NCBI GenBank assembly: GCA_002070945.1
Contig: MWEG01000023.1
Coordinates: forward strand, 124,001 to 188,000
Origin: Lentisphaerae bacterium ADurb.Bin082
Lineage (GTDB): Bacteria; Verrucomicrobiota; Lentisphaeria; Oligosphaerales; Oligosphaeraceae
DNA length: 64,000 bases
Direction of reading: 5' to 3'
Of the stretch, positions 17,612-27,030 are shown one piece after another. Every line of letters begins with the position of its first letter. Within the stretch, counting starts at the first letter, position 1. Below the pieces are notes generated by a model. The model was not told where the DNA came from and made no database searches. It saw nothing but the letters and a program-made list of their open reading frames with translations. The position numbers and the translations under genes are program-made.

Positions 17612-20323
17612 ATGAACACCATGATTCAAAAAGGCAAGACTCTGTCGGCGACGCTGCGCGTCCTGCTACTAGCAGGAATCCTCGGCATGACAACCGCCAA
17701 GATGCACGCTCAAGATGCGAACGCGGCGCCAGCCGGTGGCGGTGCAGCCGCAAAACAAGTGAGCGACCCGAAATTCGACGCCATCGAATTGAGCGAAAAA
17801 GAAGACATCAAACGCCAGGAATTCATCATGGCTGCGGACGAACTCTACGTCCAGGCCAGGGAAGCCTTCGTCAAACGCAAATATCCTGACGCGGCAGACA
17901 AGTATGAACTGGCCACCGAAAAACTCGAGGAAGCCTTGAAACGCTGCGCCGAGGCAGGTCCCCATAGCGCCGAGGTGAAACGGCGCATGGAAGCTATCAA
18001 GCAGATGCAGTACCAGGTCTACAGCGAATGGTCAGACCAAATCGTCAAAGAAGCCAAAACCTCGGTTGATCCGACCCAGATCGACATAGCCATCACCAAG
18101 CTGCGCGAAGCCGCGAAATACTCGCCCGAGAAGAAAGACTCCATCGACAAGTTGATCCGGGAACTGACCCAGGACAAGACGGAAATCGAATTCCGCCAGG
18201 AGACCAAGGTGGACTCGGTCATCCACGGCGGCGCAGAGGCCGACTACGCCATCAAAGTCAAGCTGGAGAAAGGACGCGTCTTCCTGGAAAACCAGCGTTA
18301 TGCCGATGCGCGCGACGCCTTTGAATCCGTCCTGCTTGACGACCCCTACAACCTCACTGCTATCCGCAACTTGGCCCGAATCTCGGAAAACCTGAAAAAG
18401 ATCGGCGATGAGCGCCTGGACGCTGTCCTGAAGGAGCGCCTGGCCGAAGTCAGATGGAAGTGGGCCGAGCCGGTCACGCCATTGCTGGCCGGGCCTGGCG
18501 CTGAACTCGGCGCCAAAGCCCTCAAGAAAACGGAAATGAGCCTGGGCCTGCGCAAGAAACTCGAAAACATCATCATTCCAGACATCAAGTTCCAGGACAC
18601 CAGCCTGATTGACGCCTTTACTAAGCTGCGGCGCCTGAGCCTGGAGCTTGACCCGGATGGCGAGGGCGTCAACTTCGTCTTGCAGCTGGAGCCGATCGGC
18701 CAAGGCGCCGCAGCCCCGCCCGCCCAACAACAGCCCGCAGGAGACGCTGGATTCGGTGGCGGTGACATGGGATTCGGCGGCGGCGACATGGGCGGAGGAT
18801 TCGGCGGCGGAGACCTGGGCGGGGGATTCGGCGACTTTGGCCAGGCGCCAGCTGCTGCAGCAGCGCCGGTCATCACCGAAAGCCTGGCAGATAAGACCAT
18901 CACCATGGAAATGAACAGCGCCAAGCTGGATGAAGTCCTCAACTACATCTGCCTGATCACAGGCGCTAAAATGAAAATCGACCGCAATGCCGTCATCATC
19001 AACCACCCGTCCAACCCGATGGACGAACTGGAAACACGGTTCTACAACGTCGAGGCCGGCGTCCTTGACACCAAGAGAACCAGGAGGAGAATGAGCAGAC
19101 TGACCATCAGCGACGATGACGACGATGACGACGATGATGACGACGACGATGACGATGACGACGAGCAGCAAGGCGCTGGCGGCAAATACTTTGTCGACGT
19201 CGAGACGTTCTTCCGCAACACCGGCGTGACCTTCCCAGTCGGTGCCCGCATCACCCACTATCCCCGCAAAGGCAAGCTGATCGTCCACAACACCCCGGAA
19301 AATCACCTGAAGGTTGAAAAAGTCCTGCAAGAACTCAACATCACGCCGCCGCTGGTGACCATTGAAGCCAAGGTGGTGGAAGTCGACCAGACCAATCTGG
19401 ATACGCTCGGATTCGAATGGTCGCTAGTGGCCGGCGGCGTCGGCTACGACAACACTAGCGGCGGCAAGTACGGCCACCGCCTGTTTGACACCAACTCCGG
19501 CTCCAATGGCAACAACACGGGCATCGGCCGCAAGAATGACAGTTTCCAAATGGGCATCGGCAAGAATCCCACGATATCGAACGGTTTGCGCCTGGCTGAC
19601 GCGGCGTTCGGCGATATCATCACTGACTCGCTGTTCAACGTCTACACCATTTTAGGCAACTATGCCTTCAACACTGTCGTCCACGCTCTTGAGCAGGAAT
19701 CTCACGCTGACATCATGTCTGCGCCTAAAGTCACGACTATCAGCGGCAACACGGCCCAGGTGAAGGTCGTCACCAAGCGTTCCTTCCCGAGCAGCTGGTC
19801 TGACCCCGAAATCACTACCGGCTCCGGTGACAACGCCGCCATGAGCTTCACGCCCTCCATCCCTGAATTTGACGACACGCAGGACATCGGCGTCATCCTT
19901 GACGTCACCCCGGAAGTGTCCTCTGACAACTACTCCATCTCCCTGGACCTGGAACCCCAGGTGATTGACTTCCTCGGCTACGACACCTCCTTCAACACCA
20001 ACCTGGTCATCGAAGGCCAGACAGTGGAGTCAAAGGCCGGCATGATGCCCATCCTCTCCGAACGCTCGGTCAGAACCAAGGTCGTCATCTGGGACGGCGA
20101 GACCGTCGTCCTCGGCGGGCTGATCCAGGAACGCCTGGAAAAATATGAAGACCGCATCCCGTTGCTCGGCGACATCCCATTCCTGGGGCGGCTGTTCACC
20201 AACAAGGGCGAAAAGAGCACCAAGGTCAACCTGCTGATCTTTGTCAACGCCCGCCTAGTCAACCCGGCTGGCATCCCCATCCGCATCAACGACCTGCGCG
20301 GTCTCCCCGACTTCCGCCATTAA
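17612..20323 (+). CDS. Secretin (PilQ/GspD superfamily, Amuc_1098-like)
   Basis: 903 residues with a signal peptide (about 1-34), then TPR-like helices (50-290) that probably sit in the periplasm. A Gly-rich insert (about 377-410, GFGGGDMG units) and N-type domains follow. An acidic run of about 17 consecutive Asp codons lies near residue 501. The C-terminal secretin domain ends with VVLGGLIQERLEKYEDRIPLLGDIPFLGRLF, the family signature. Secretins form the outer-membrane channel of type IV pili and type II secretion. It is the last gene of the five-gene locus and is preceded by a 218-bp gap carrying a structured leader. No PilB/PilT motor is encoded nearby. Confidence 0.92.
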   Translation: MNTMIQKGKTLSATLRVLLLAGILGMTTAKMHAQDANAAPAGGGAAAKQVSDPKFDAIELSEKEDIKRQEFIMAADELYVQAREAFVKRKYPDAADKYELATEKLEEALKRCAEAGPHSAEVKRRMEAIKQMQYQVYSEWSDQIVKEAKTSVDPTQIDIAITKLREAAKYSPEKKDSIDKLIRELTQDKTEIEFRQETKVDSVIHGGAEADYAIKVKLEKGRVFLENQRYADARDAFESVLLDDPYNLTAIRNLARISENLKKIGDERLDAVLKERLAEVRWKWAEPVTPLLAGPGAELGAKALKKTEMSLGLRKKLENIIIPDIKFQDTSLIDAFTKLRRLSLELDPDGEGVNFVLQLEPIGQGAAAPPAQQQPAGDAGFGGGDMGFGGGDMGGGFGGGDLGGGFGDFGQAPAAAAAPVITESLADKTITMEMNSAKLDEVLNYICLITGAKMKIDRNAVIINHPSNPMDELETRFYNVEAGVLDTKRTRRRMSRLTISDDDDDDDDDDDDDDDDDEQQGAGGKYFVDVETFFRNTGVTFPVGARITHYPRKGKLIVHNTPENHLKVEKVLQELNITPPLVTIEAKVVEVDQTNLDTLGFEWSLVAGGVGYDNTSGGKYGHRLFDTNSGSNGNNTGIGRKNDSFQMGIGKNPTISNGLRLADAAFGDIITDSLFNVYTILGNYAFNTVVHALEQESHADIMSAPKVTTISGNTAQVKVVTKRSFPSSWSDPEITTGSGDNAAMSFTPSIPEFDDTQDIGVILDVTPEVSSDNYSISLDLEPQVIDFLGYDTSFNTNLVIEGQTVESKAGMMPILSERSVRTKVVIWDGETVVLGGLIQERLEKYEDRIPLLGDIPFLGRLFTNKGEKSTKVNLLIFVNARLVNPAGIPIRINDLRGLPDFRH

Positions 20324-20331
20324 TCCAAGCC

Positions 20332-20468
20332 GCAGCAGCAACGCGCCCGACCAAGGGGCGACGACGACAAGCCGCAACAACGGCTGCTGCCCAGAGCCGC
20401 AGGCGAGCGTTTCCTGCCTGGCGCTTGAGAGCCTTTCTCGGGCGCGGCAAGGCTGCTCTGCCTGCGGC
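20332..20468. other. Two inverted repeats downstream of the secretin gene
   Basis: GCAGCAGC (20332-20339) is complementary to GCTGCTGC (20383-20390), and GCCGCAGGC (20396-20404) to GCCTGCGGC (20460-20468). Together they could fold the 3' region of the transcript. There is no T tract, so this is not a standard terminator. Confidence 0.4.
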
Positions 20469-20546
20469 ATATTCAATATCCTAACCGATGCCGGGAGCAA
20501 GACCGGTCATCTTATCATCCGAAAGCAGCAAAGGAAACATCACCAC

Positions 20547-21701
20547 ATGGCCACTTCGATTACCGTCAAAGCAGGACCTCATTCCAGGATCAACTGCCCA
20601 GTCACCGTCGCCCTCGCCTCCCCTCTGGACACCAGCAAGACCTACGCTGTCCGCTGCGCCGAAGGCAAGACTGTCCCGGCTCAGATTGTCAAGGCCGCAG
20701 ACGGCGCTCAGCAGCTGTTCTTCATCCTGCCTGAACTGGCAGCCAAACAGGACTTGACGCTCACGGTCGTCGAGGCGCCCCTGCCGCTCAACACCCTGAA
20801 GCTGGAGCAAGCCGACGACACCATCAACGTCAAGGCCAACGGCAAGCTCTTCACCACCCTCCATTACGGCGGCAACTGGGTTCGGCCTTTCATGCACCCG
20901 GTCATCGGCCCGTATGGCAGCAACCTCACCCGCAGCTACCCAATGGTCGAGGGCGTGCCCGGCGAACCAAAAGACCATCCCCACCAGAAAAGCTTCTGGA
21001 CCGCATGGGGCGATGTCAACGGCACTGACAACTGGAGCGAACTGGAACGCGGCCACGGCACTATCAAGACCACAGCCGTGACTATCCTGGAGAATGGCCC
21101 GGTCCGCGGCAAAGTCGCCCTCGCCCTTGACTGGCTCTCGGATAAAGGCGAAAAGCAAATGGTCGAAAACCGCGAATTGACCTATTATCAACTCCCTGGC
21201 AACGACAGCATCGTTGACCTGAAAGTCGTGTTCACGGCCACTAACGGCGACATCAAATTCGGCGACACCAAGGAAGGCGGCATCTGCTCCATCCGCGTGG
21301 CTTCCTCCATGGACGCCAAGCTCAACGGCACGATTGTCAATGCCTACGGTGCCATTGGCGAAGCTGAAACCTGGGGCAAGCGCGCTGCCTGGTGCGACTA
21401 CTACGGCCCGGTTCCCGGCGGCGTGGCTGGCATCTGCATCATGGACCATCCTGACAACTACTGCTATCCGACCTACTGGCACGTCCGCAACTACGGCCTG
21501 ATGACAGCCAATCCATTCGGCCTGTCCTACTTCCATGACAACCCGGCCAGGGACGGCAGCCTTGTCCTCAAGAACGGCGAAACCCTGACCTTCCAGTACC
21601 GCGTATTCTTCCATGCCGGCGACACCAAGCAAGCCGCTGTCGCCGAACGCTATCACGACTACATCAACTCGCCCAAAGCAGCCATCGCGGCCGAAGCCTG
21701 A
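20547..21701 (+). CDS. DUF6807 (PmoA-family) protein
   Basis: 384 residues resembling the 'PmoA family' DUF6807 proteins common in Planctomycetes and Verrucomicrobiota, often near carbohydrate-degradation genes. Recognisable elements are RPFMHPVIGPYGSNLTRSYP, DHPHQKSFWTAWGDVNG, DHPDNYCYPTYWHVRNYGLMTANPFG and the C-terminal LTFQYRVFFHAGD. The name refers to a database annotation, not to methane monooxygenase activity, and the biochemical function is unknown. No signal peptide is visible. AAAGGAAA precedes the ATG, and a strong terminator follows. Confidence 0.8.
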   Translation: MATSITVKAGPHSRINCPVTVALASPLDTSKTYAVRCAEGKTVPAQIVKAADGAQQLFFILPELAAKQDLTLTVVEAPLPLNTLKLEQADDTINVKANGKLFTTLHYGGNWVRPFMHPVIGPYGSNLTRSYPMVEGVPGEPKDHPHQKSFWTAWGDVNGTDNWSELERGHGTIKTTAVTILENGPVRGKVALALDWLSDKGEKQMVENRELTYYQLPGNDSIVDLKVVFTATNGDIKFGDTKEGGICSIRVASSMDAKLNGTIVNAYGAIGEAETWGKRAAWCDYYGPVPGGVAGICIMDHPDNYCYPTYWHVRNYGLMTANPFGLSYFHDNPARDGSLVLKNGETLTFQYRVFFHAGDTKQAAVAERYHDYINSPKAAIAAEA

Positions 21702-21729
21702 GCCATCGCTCGCAATTGCCAGTATGCCC

Positions 21730-21771
21730 AAAAATACCGTTTCGGCCCAAAAAACCGAAACGGTATTTTTT
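21730..21771 (+). terminator. Intrinsic terminator after the DUF6807 gene
   Basis: AAAAATACCGTTTCGG (21730-21745) and its exact complement (21755-21770) form a 16-bp perfect stem with a 9-nt loop, ending in a T run. The A run on the left arm means it could work in both directions. Confidence 0.9.
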
Positions 21772-22088
21772 AACCACTGAATACCTCTTAACCGCCAAGA
21801 ATCGCGGAATAACGGCTTTTTTTCCCGGCAGTTGCCATCGTGATTCAAATGCCGTGCTAAATTAACCTTGTCCGCCCAACGCGGCCGGGTTTGGCACTCC
21901 TCCTGCCGGCTCCGTCCGCTTCCAGGCGAACAACCGATCCGGCATCTTCCCTTCTGCCAGGATAGCGCGCGAGCGTCGCCGCTTGCAGTTCTGCCGAAGC
22001 TCTCCCGAGGCGACCGGCGCCGCCAGCAGCCATCCCAGAAGCCTGATGCCTGCCACGAGCCACGTCCACTCACCTTGTGTCGCCGCGC
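21772..22088. other. Intergenic region with reverse-oriented GGTTAA phrases
   Basis: Just after the terminator, TTAACCACTGAATAC (about 21770-21784) and TTAACCGCCAAGAA (about 21789-21802) are the reverse complements of the two phrase types seen at 33008-33148 (xTATTCxGTGGTTAA) and 5990-6031 (CTTGGCGGTTAA). The rest has no convincing gene; short minus-strand frames here look like noise. Confidence 0.5.
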
Positions 22089-23891
22089 ATGCTATATATC
22101 GAAAGGCAGCCATCCTCCCGCAGCATTCTCTTCCTCATCGTCTTGGCGCCAGTTCTTTACCTGGTCAGCCTGACTATGCTGGAAGTGCGCTCTGGTGACG
22201 AAGCCGTGTACGCGGCCATGGCCAGGGACATGGTCGCAACCGGCAATTTTCTCAAAACGCACTTATACGGTCGGCCCATTGATGCCTTCCCGCTGTATAC
22301 CTGGCTGACGGTCATCTGCTCCGGCTTCCAAGCGCCGACGACGTTCACCCTGCGCCTGCCAGCCGTGCTGGCGCTATGGGCCTTAGCGGTCATCAGCGGC
22401 CTTTTCGCTCGGCGCCTGCAAGGTCCCTTTGCCGGCACCGTAGCTGCGGGCATGGTACTCACCTGCGTGGTCAGCTTCCGCGTCGGCTCGCGCGCCCAAA
22501 GCGAAATTCTCCACACGCTGCTTTTGAGCGCCGCGTGGTTTTCCTGGTACTACTGGGGACAGGAGCGCAAGCAGTGGTATCGCGCCTGGGGGATAGCGAT
22601 GGCCTGCCTGTTCCTGGCCGTCCTCGCCGTCGGCGCCAAGGCCGTCTTCTTCTTCTATTTCCCCATGCTGTTCATGCGGCGTTCCCTCAACCTCCCGCAC
22701 CACTTGCAGTCTCCCGCCCATATCTTCATGGTGACCCTCTTTGCCTTGGCGATCACGGCCTGGCTCTTCATCACTCCCAACCAGCCCTTCCTGACCTGGA
22801 ACACCACCATCGCCGCCGCCGTCGTCGAACCGACCACCGGCTATTTCTCCAGGCTGCTGAAGTTCCCTTGGAAATGCCTCCTTTACCTTTGCCCGTGGGC
22901 GGTCTTCGTCTGGTCGCCCTTCTGCCTGGCTCTGCACCAATTTGAACAGAACAGCACGGCCTGCCGCTACCTGCGCACCATCATCTTCAGCCACGCCCTG
23001 CTCTTCTGGCTGCTTCCACGCACGTCACCCCTTGACCTGCTTCCTGTCTTTGGCGCTCTCGCCGTTCTGATCGGAATCCACTTTGAAATCGTCATCCGGC
23101 GCTATCAGCACATCTTCATCCACGTCATCAAAATCTCCGCCTGGATCATCATCGTGGTGTCAGCGCTCGCCGCCGCCGCCTGGATCGGCGTGAGCAACGA
23201 TGCGTTCATCATCGAGGGTTTTTCACCTAAGCTGGCCGGTGCCTGCGCCGCCCTCCTCCTCATCAACGCCGTCGTGCTGCACGCCCAAGTCATCCATCCA
23301 GAATCCAAACGCACCTTCCGCAGCAGCCTGCTCTGGTGCATCTGCGGCTTCCGGATGCTGTCCATCGGCTTAGTGCTGACGCTGCTAACCTGGGCCAACG
23401 CAGACCGCCGCCTGACCGCCCAGGCCCTGGCTGGACACGCACCCGCCGAGTACGTCCCCCTGCCCGACGACAGCGCCACGGCCCTGCCAGCAGGACCGAC
23501 CGCCACCGTCACGCTGGCCAGCCTAGATGACGAGGTCGACGTGGTCTACCTCCATTCCTCGCCCAGGGAACTTTTCCTGGTCGAGACGTTCTACCTGGGA
23601 AAACGCATCATCCAGATTGACAACCCCGCCCAGGAACTCCCGGCTGACGCCAAAACCGTCCTCGTGCTGGCGCCGCGAGAGCCGGCCGTGCCCAGCCGAA
23701 CTTGGGAAGCGATCAGCCCCAAAGTCGACATGACCTTGCGGCGACGCGTCAACATCGACATCAATCGCCTCGAACGACGACGCGACGGCGGGGATGACGA
23801 GGCCCTCGTCGTGATTTCGCGCCGTCCCTATCCGCGCTGGCCCGACTACACCCCAAAACTGTTCCGCCTCTACCGGGGCGTCCTCCGCTAA
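22077..23891 (+). CDS. Membrane glycosyltransferase of the ArnT/GT39 type
   Basis: 604 residues from GTG 22077, or 600 from ATG 22089; the start is uncertain. About a dozen hydrophobic helices span residues 17-450, followed by a soluble C-terminal part. Near the N-terminus is LEVRSGDEAVYAAMARDMVATGNFLKTHLYGRP, the periplasmic loop with the acidic residue and small-sugar pattern typical of ArnT/PMT-like (GT-C) enzymes. Family members use polyprenyl-phosphate sugars to glycosylate lipids or proteins on the outer face of the inner membrane. Donor and acceptor cannot be told from the sequence. Confidence 0.8.
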   Translation: MSPRMLYIERQPSSRSILFLIVLAPVLYLVSLTMLEVRSGDEAVYAAMARDMVATGNFLKTHLYGRPIDAFPLYTWLTVICSGFQAPTTFTLRLPAVLALWALAVISGLFARRLQGPFAGTVAAGMVLTCVVSFRVGSRAQSEILHTLLLSAAWFSWYYWGQERKQWYRAWGIAMACLFLAVLAVGAKAVFFFYFPMLFMRRSLNLPHHLQSPAHIFMVTLFALAITAWLFITPNQPFLTWNTTIAAAVVEPTTGYFSRLLKFPWKCLLYLCPWAVFVWSPFCLALHQFEQNSTACRYLRTIIFSHALLFWLLPRTSPLDLLPVFGALAVLIGIHFEIVIRRYQHIFIHVIKISAWIIIVVSALAAAAWIGVSNDAFIIEGFSPKLAGACAALLLINAVVLHAQVIHPESKRTFRSSLLWCICGFRMLSIGLVLTLLTWANADRRLTAQALAGHAPAEYVPLPDDSATALPAGPTATVTLASLDDEVDVVYLHSSPRELFLVETFYLGKRIIQIDNPAQELPADAKTVLVLAPREPAVPSRTWEAISPKVDMTLRRRVNIDINRLERRRDGGDDEALVVISRRPYPRWPDYTPKLFRLYRGVLR

Positions 23892-23924
23892 CTCACTTGT
23901 CCGCCAACCACAACCACCACCGTC

Positions 23925-24971
23925 ATGCTACAACCTATTCGCTCGCTGCCTGTCGCTGATTTGCAGCAATGGCTCGCCAAGCACCATCAGCCGAATTTCC
24001 GCGCCGCCCAAATCATGGATTGGGTCTATGAGAAATTAGCCGTCTCACCGGAAGAGATGTCCAACCTTCCGAAAGAACTCCGGCAAGACCTGGCTCGCGA
24101 CTTCGACTTCTGCACCACGGTGCCGGTTGAAACGAAGCGGGATGACGACGACGCGGTCAAGTGGCTGCTCAAGCTCCACGACGGCAACACCATTGAAAGC
24201 GTCCTGATTCGCGCCCCGGGGAGGACGACTGCCTGCATCAGCACCCAGGTCGGCTGCGCGGTTCGTTGCGTCTTCTGCGCCACTGGCAGGCAGGGTTTTG
24301 TCCGCAACTTGAGTCCTGCGGAAATCATCGACCAGGTAGTCGTCGCCAGCCGCGAGCACGGTCGTCGTGTCGGCAACGTCGTTGTCATGGGCATGGGCGA
24401 GCCTCTGTACAACTTCGATCATCTCAACCTAGCCCTGGATACGCTCTGTTCGCCGGCGGGCCTGGGTCTGAGTGCTCGGCAGGTGACGGTCTCCACCAGC
24501 GGCATTCCCCAGGGCATCCGGCGGCTGGCTGACCAGCATCGTCCTTGGAACCTGGCCGTCTCCCTCCATGCCCCGACTGACGAACTGCGCGCCCGGCTGA
24601 TCCCCTCCCGCCATCGCCATCGGCTGGCTGACATCTTAGCCGCCTGCGAGTACTACCGCTCTGCCACCAACCGCATGGTCACCCTGGAATACGTCCTCAT
24701 CAAAGACATCAACGATTCGCTCGAACAGGCTGCCAAACTCGCCAGCATCGCCAAGCAAATCCAAGCCAAGGTCAATCTCATCCCCTGCAACAGCCCGGAC
24801 GGCAGCTTCGCGCCGCCGGAGCGGGGCGACTGCGAAAGATTCCTCAATGTCCTGGTCAACCGCCGAGTGCAGGCCACTATTCGCCGCCGCAAGGGCTTTG
24901 CCATCCAGGCCGCCTGCGGACAGCTCCGCCAGCAGACCGACAGCCCTGCTGTGAAACCCCCGGAACCATGA
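23925..24971 (+). CDS. rlmN: Dual-specificity RNA methyltransferase RlmN
   Basis: 348 residues. A radical SAM enzyme that methylates C2 of A2503 in 23S rRNA and A37 in some tRNAs. The cluster motif is CAVRCVFCA (CxxxCxxC, about residues 111-118), preceded by STQVGC. GMGEPLYN, SGIPQGI and SLHAPTDELR follow in order. The C-terminal methyl-accepting Cys is probably in FAIQAACGQLR. It overlaps mutL by 4 nt (ATGA), showing a co-translated pair. Confidence 0.96.
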   Translation: MLQPIRSLPVADLQQWLAKHHQPNFRAAQIMDWVYEKLAVSPEEMSNLPKELRQDLARDFDFCTTVPVETKRDDDDAVKWLLKLHDGNTIESVLIRAPGRTTACISTQVGCAVRCVFCATGRQGFVRNLSPAEIIDQVVVASREHGRRVGNVVVMGMGEPLYNFDHLNLALDTLCSPAGLGLSARQVTVSTSGIPQGIRRLADQHRPWNLAVSLHAPTDELRARLIPSRHRHRLADILAACEYYRSATNRMVTLEYVLIKDINDSLEQAAKLASIAKQIQAKVNLIPCNSPDGSFAPPERGDCERFLNVLVNRRVQATIRRRKGFAIQAACGQLRQQTDSPAVKPPEP

Positions 24972-26854
24972 GCAACATTCACATTCTCCCCTCTGACGTG
25001 GTCAGCCGCATCGCTGCCGGTGAAGTCATCGAAAGACCGGCTTCGGTGGTCAAGGAATTAGTCGAAAACGCCATTGACGCCGGCGCCACTAGGATACGGG
25101 TCAACGCCGAGCAAGGCGGACAACGCCTCATCCAGGTAATTGACAACGGCAGCGGCATGGGCCGCGACGATGCGCTGCTCTGCCTGGAAACCCACGCGAC
25201 CAGCAAAATCACTGAAAATGCCGACGTTGGCCAGATCAGCACGCTCGGCTTCCGCGGCGAGGCCATCCCCAGCATCGCCGCTGTCAGCCGTTTCGTCTTG
25301 CAAACTCGCCGACCCGAAGATGACATTGGCACAGAAATCATCGTCGACTACGGCGCCATCCGCGATGTCCGCCCCTGCGGTTGCGCTCCTGGCACCCACA
25401 TCCGCGTCAGCCAGCTGTTCGGCAACCTGCCGGCTCGGCGCAAATTCCTCAAGAGCGCTGACACCGAGGATTCCCATATCGAAGAAATGATGCTGAATCT
25501 GGCTCTGGCGCGTCCTGACCTGACCATATCCCTGCATCTGAACGGCCGCGAGCAGCTGCGCGCCAACGCCAGCGCCGACCTTGGCCAGCGCGTAGCTGCC
25601 CTGCTGGGCAAAGACACCTACGCCGCCATGCTTCCGGTGTCCTACAGCGAAAACGGCATCACGGTGCGGGGATTCATCACCAAGCCAGGCTTTACGCGGT
25701 CGTCGCGACGCGAACAGAGAATCATCGTCAACGGCCGCTCCGCCGCTGCCGAGACCATTTTCTTCGCCATTCGAGACGCCTACGACACGCTGGTCACCCG
25801 CGGCCGCTACCCAGGCACCGTGCTGTATCTCGACCTGGCGCCGGAACGGGTCGATGTGAATGTCCATCCATCCAAGCGCGAAGTCCGCTTCCGCGAGCCG
25901 CGCGAAGTGAGCGCGATTGTGGCTGCGGCTCTGCGGCGGGCCTTGCGCAGCCTGCCTGGCGGCGAAGACCCGGAAAGCACCCGCGTAGTTTCCCTGCCGC
26001 AGCCCCCGCCCCAAGTCCAGGCCGAACCGCCGCTCCCGCCAACGCGGCAAATGCCGCTGCCGCTCCCGCTGCCTCCGCCGCCTCGGCCAACAGACGCAAG
26101 CCCGCCGCAACCCTGGCAAAACCTCCAGCCAACGCCGCTGCCAGACGACAGCAGCAGGGCGACCGAACCCGCCGCCCCTGACGTCAGCGCCGCGCCTGAT
26201 CAGCAGCCATTGACGCCAATCCTGGACGACGCGACAACAGCGGCAAGCGTTCCCAGCCCGCCTACGCCGTCACCTCAGCAGGGCGTCCTCAACGCTCTGC
26301 GACTCTGCGGCCACCTTGGACAGCGTCACATCCTCGCCGAAAGCCCGAATGGCCTGGTCGTCATCGACCTGCGTGCGGCTCAGCAGCGGATCGTGTTTGA
26401 ACGCCTGCTGAAAGCGCTGAACAGCCACCGCGTCCAAACTCAGCCCCTGCTATTGCCCGTCACCCTGAATCTCACTATCGATGAAGCGCGTTTCCTGCGC
26501 GCCAGGCTGGACAACTTTGCCGACCTCGGCTTCATCCTGGAACCCTTTGGCGGCAATTCCTTCCTCGTCACCGCTGTGCCTGCGTCCTTCCCCAATTCAG
26601 ACGTTGGCAAGGCCATGCGCGACATCCTCGACGACCTGCGGCGCAGCATCGTCTCCAGCCGCCAGAATACCATTCACGTCGCCCAGGCGGCCAGCCGGCA
26701 CGCCATCCAGGCCCGCGACCGCCTCACCAACCAGGAAATCCAGGCGCTCATCCACGACCTGGCCGCCACCGCCATGCCATACGCCTGCCCAAATGGCAAG
26801 CCAACCATGGTCAACATCACCTACGCCGAATTGGAAAAACGCTTCATGGGCTGA
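24968..26854 (+). CDS. mutL: DNA mismatch repair protein MutL
   Basis: 628 residues. The N-terminal GHKL ATPase (1-330) has ELVENAIDAGA, DNGSGM, THATSKI and GFRGEAIPSI. A Pro/Ala-rich linker spans about 335-435, and the C-terminal dimerisation domain about 438-628 with CPNGKPTMV. The metal-binding endonuclease motif DQHAx2Ex4E of nicking MutLs is altered to DLRAAQQRIVFE: the first acidic residue is Gln, while the later Glu is kept. Nicking activity is therefore doubtful, although the CPNGKPT motif remains. It follows rlmN in one transcript. Confidence 0.95.
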   Translation: MSNIHILPSDVVSRIAAGEVIERPASVVKELVENAIDAGATRIRVNAEQGGQRLIQVIDNGSGMGRDDALLCLETHATSKITENADVGQISTLGFRGEAIPSIAAVSRFVLQTRRPEDDIGTEIIVDYGAIRDVRPCGCAPGTHIRVSQLFGNLPARRKFLKSADTEDSHIEEMMLNLALARPDLTISLHLNGREQLRANASADLGQRVAALLGKDTYAAMLPVSYSENGITVRGFITKPGFTRSSRREQRIIVNGRSAAAETIFFAIRDAYDTLVTRGRYPGTVLYLDLAPERVDVNVHPSKREVRFREPREVSAIVAAALRRALRSLPGGEDPESTRVVSLPQPPPQVQAEPPLPPTRQMPLPLPLPPPPRPTDASPPQPWQNLQPTPLPDDSSRATEPAAPDVSAAPDQQPLTPILDDATTAASVPSPPTPSPQQGVLNALRLCGHLGQRHILAESPNGLVVIDLRAAQQRIVFERLLKALNSHRVQTQPLLLPVTLNLTIDEARFLRARLDNFADLGFILEPFGGNSFLVTAVPASFPNSDVGKAMRDILDDLRRSIVSSRQNTIHVAQAASRHAIQARDRLTNQEIQALIHDLAATAMPYACPNGKPTMVNITYAELEKRFMG

Positions 26855-27030
26855 AATCAACTCTCGCTGACCCAGCCAAAGCCCAGGCAAAATAACGGTT
26901 TGAGGTTCGGCAGACGGCTCCAGGCGGCAATAGGCCAATAATAGCAGCCAGCCAAGCGTTAAATTTTGTTACAGCCGCAAGCCTGATTTCCGCATCCCTC
27001 GTGGCCTCGCGCCAATCAATTTTCCTGTTC

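Noticed and set aside
19102-19161. Poly-Asp tract as a sign of frameshift or assembly artefact
   Set aside because: The frame is continuous on both sides into secretin sequence, and the codons are a mixture of GAC and GAT, so it is genuine coding sequence.
21857-22113. Short minus-strand frames upstream of the glycosyltransferase
   Set aside because: No ribosome site or recognisable sequence; they overlap the start of a well-supported plus-strand gene.
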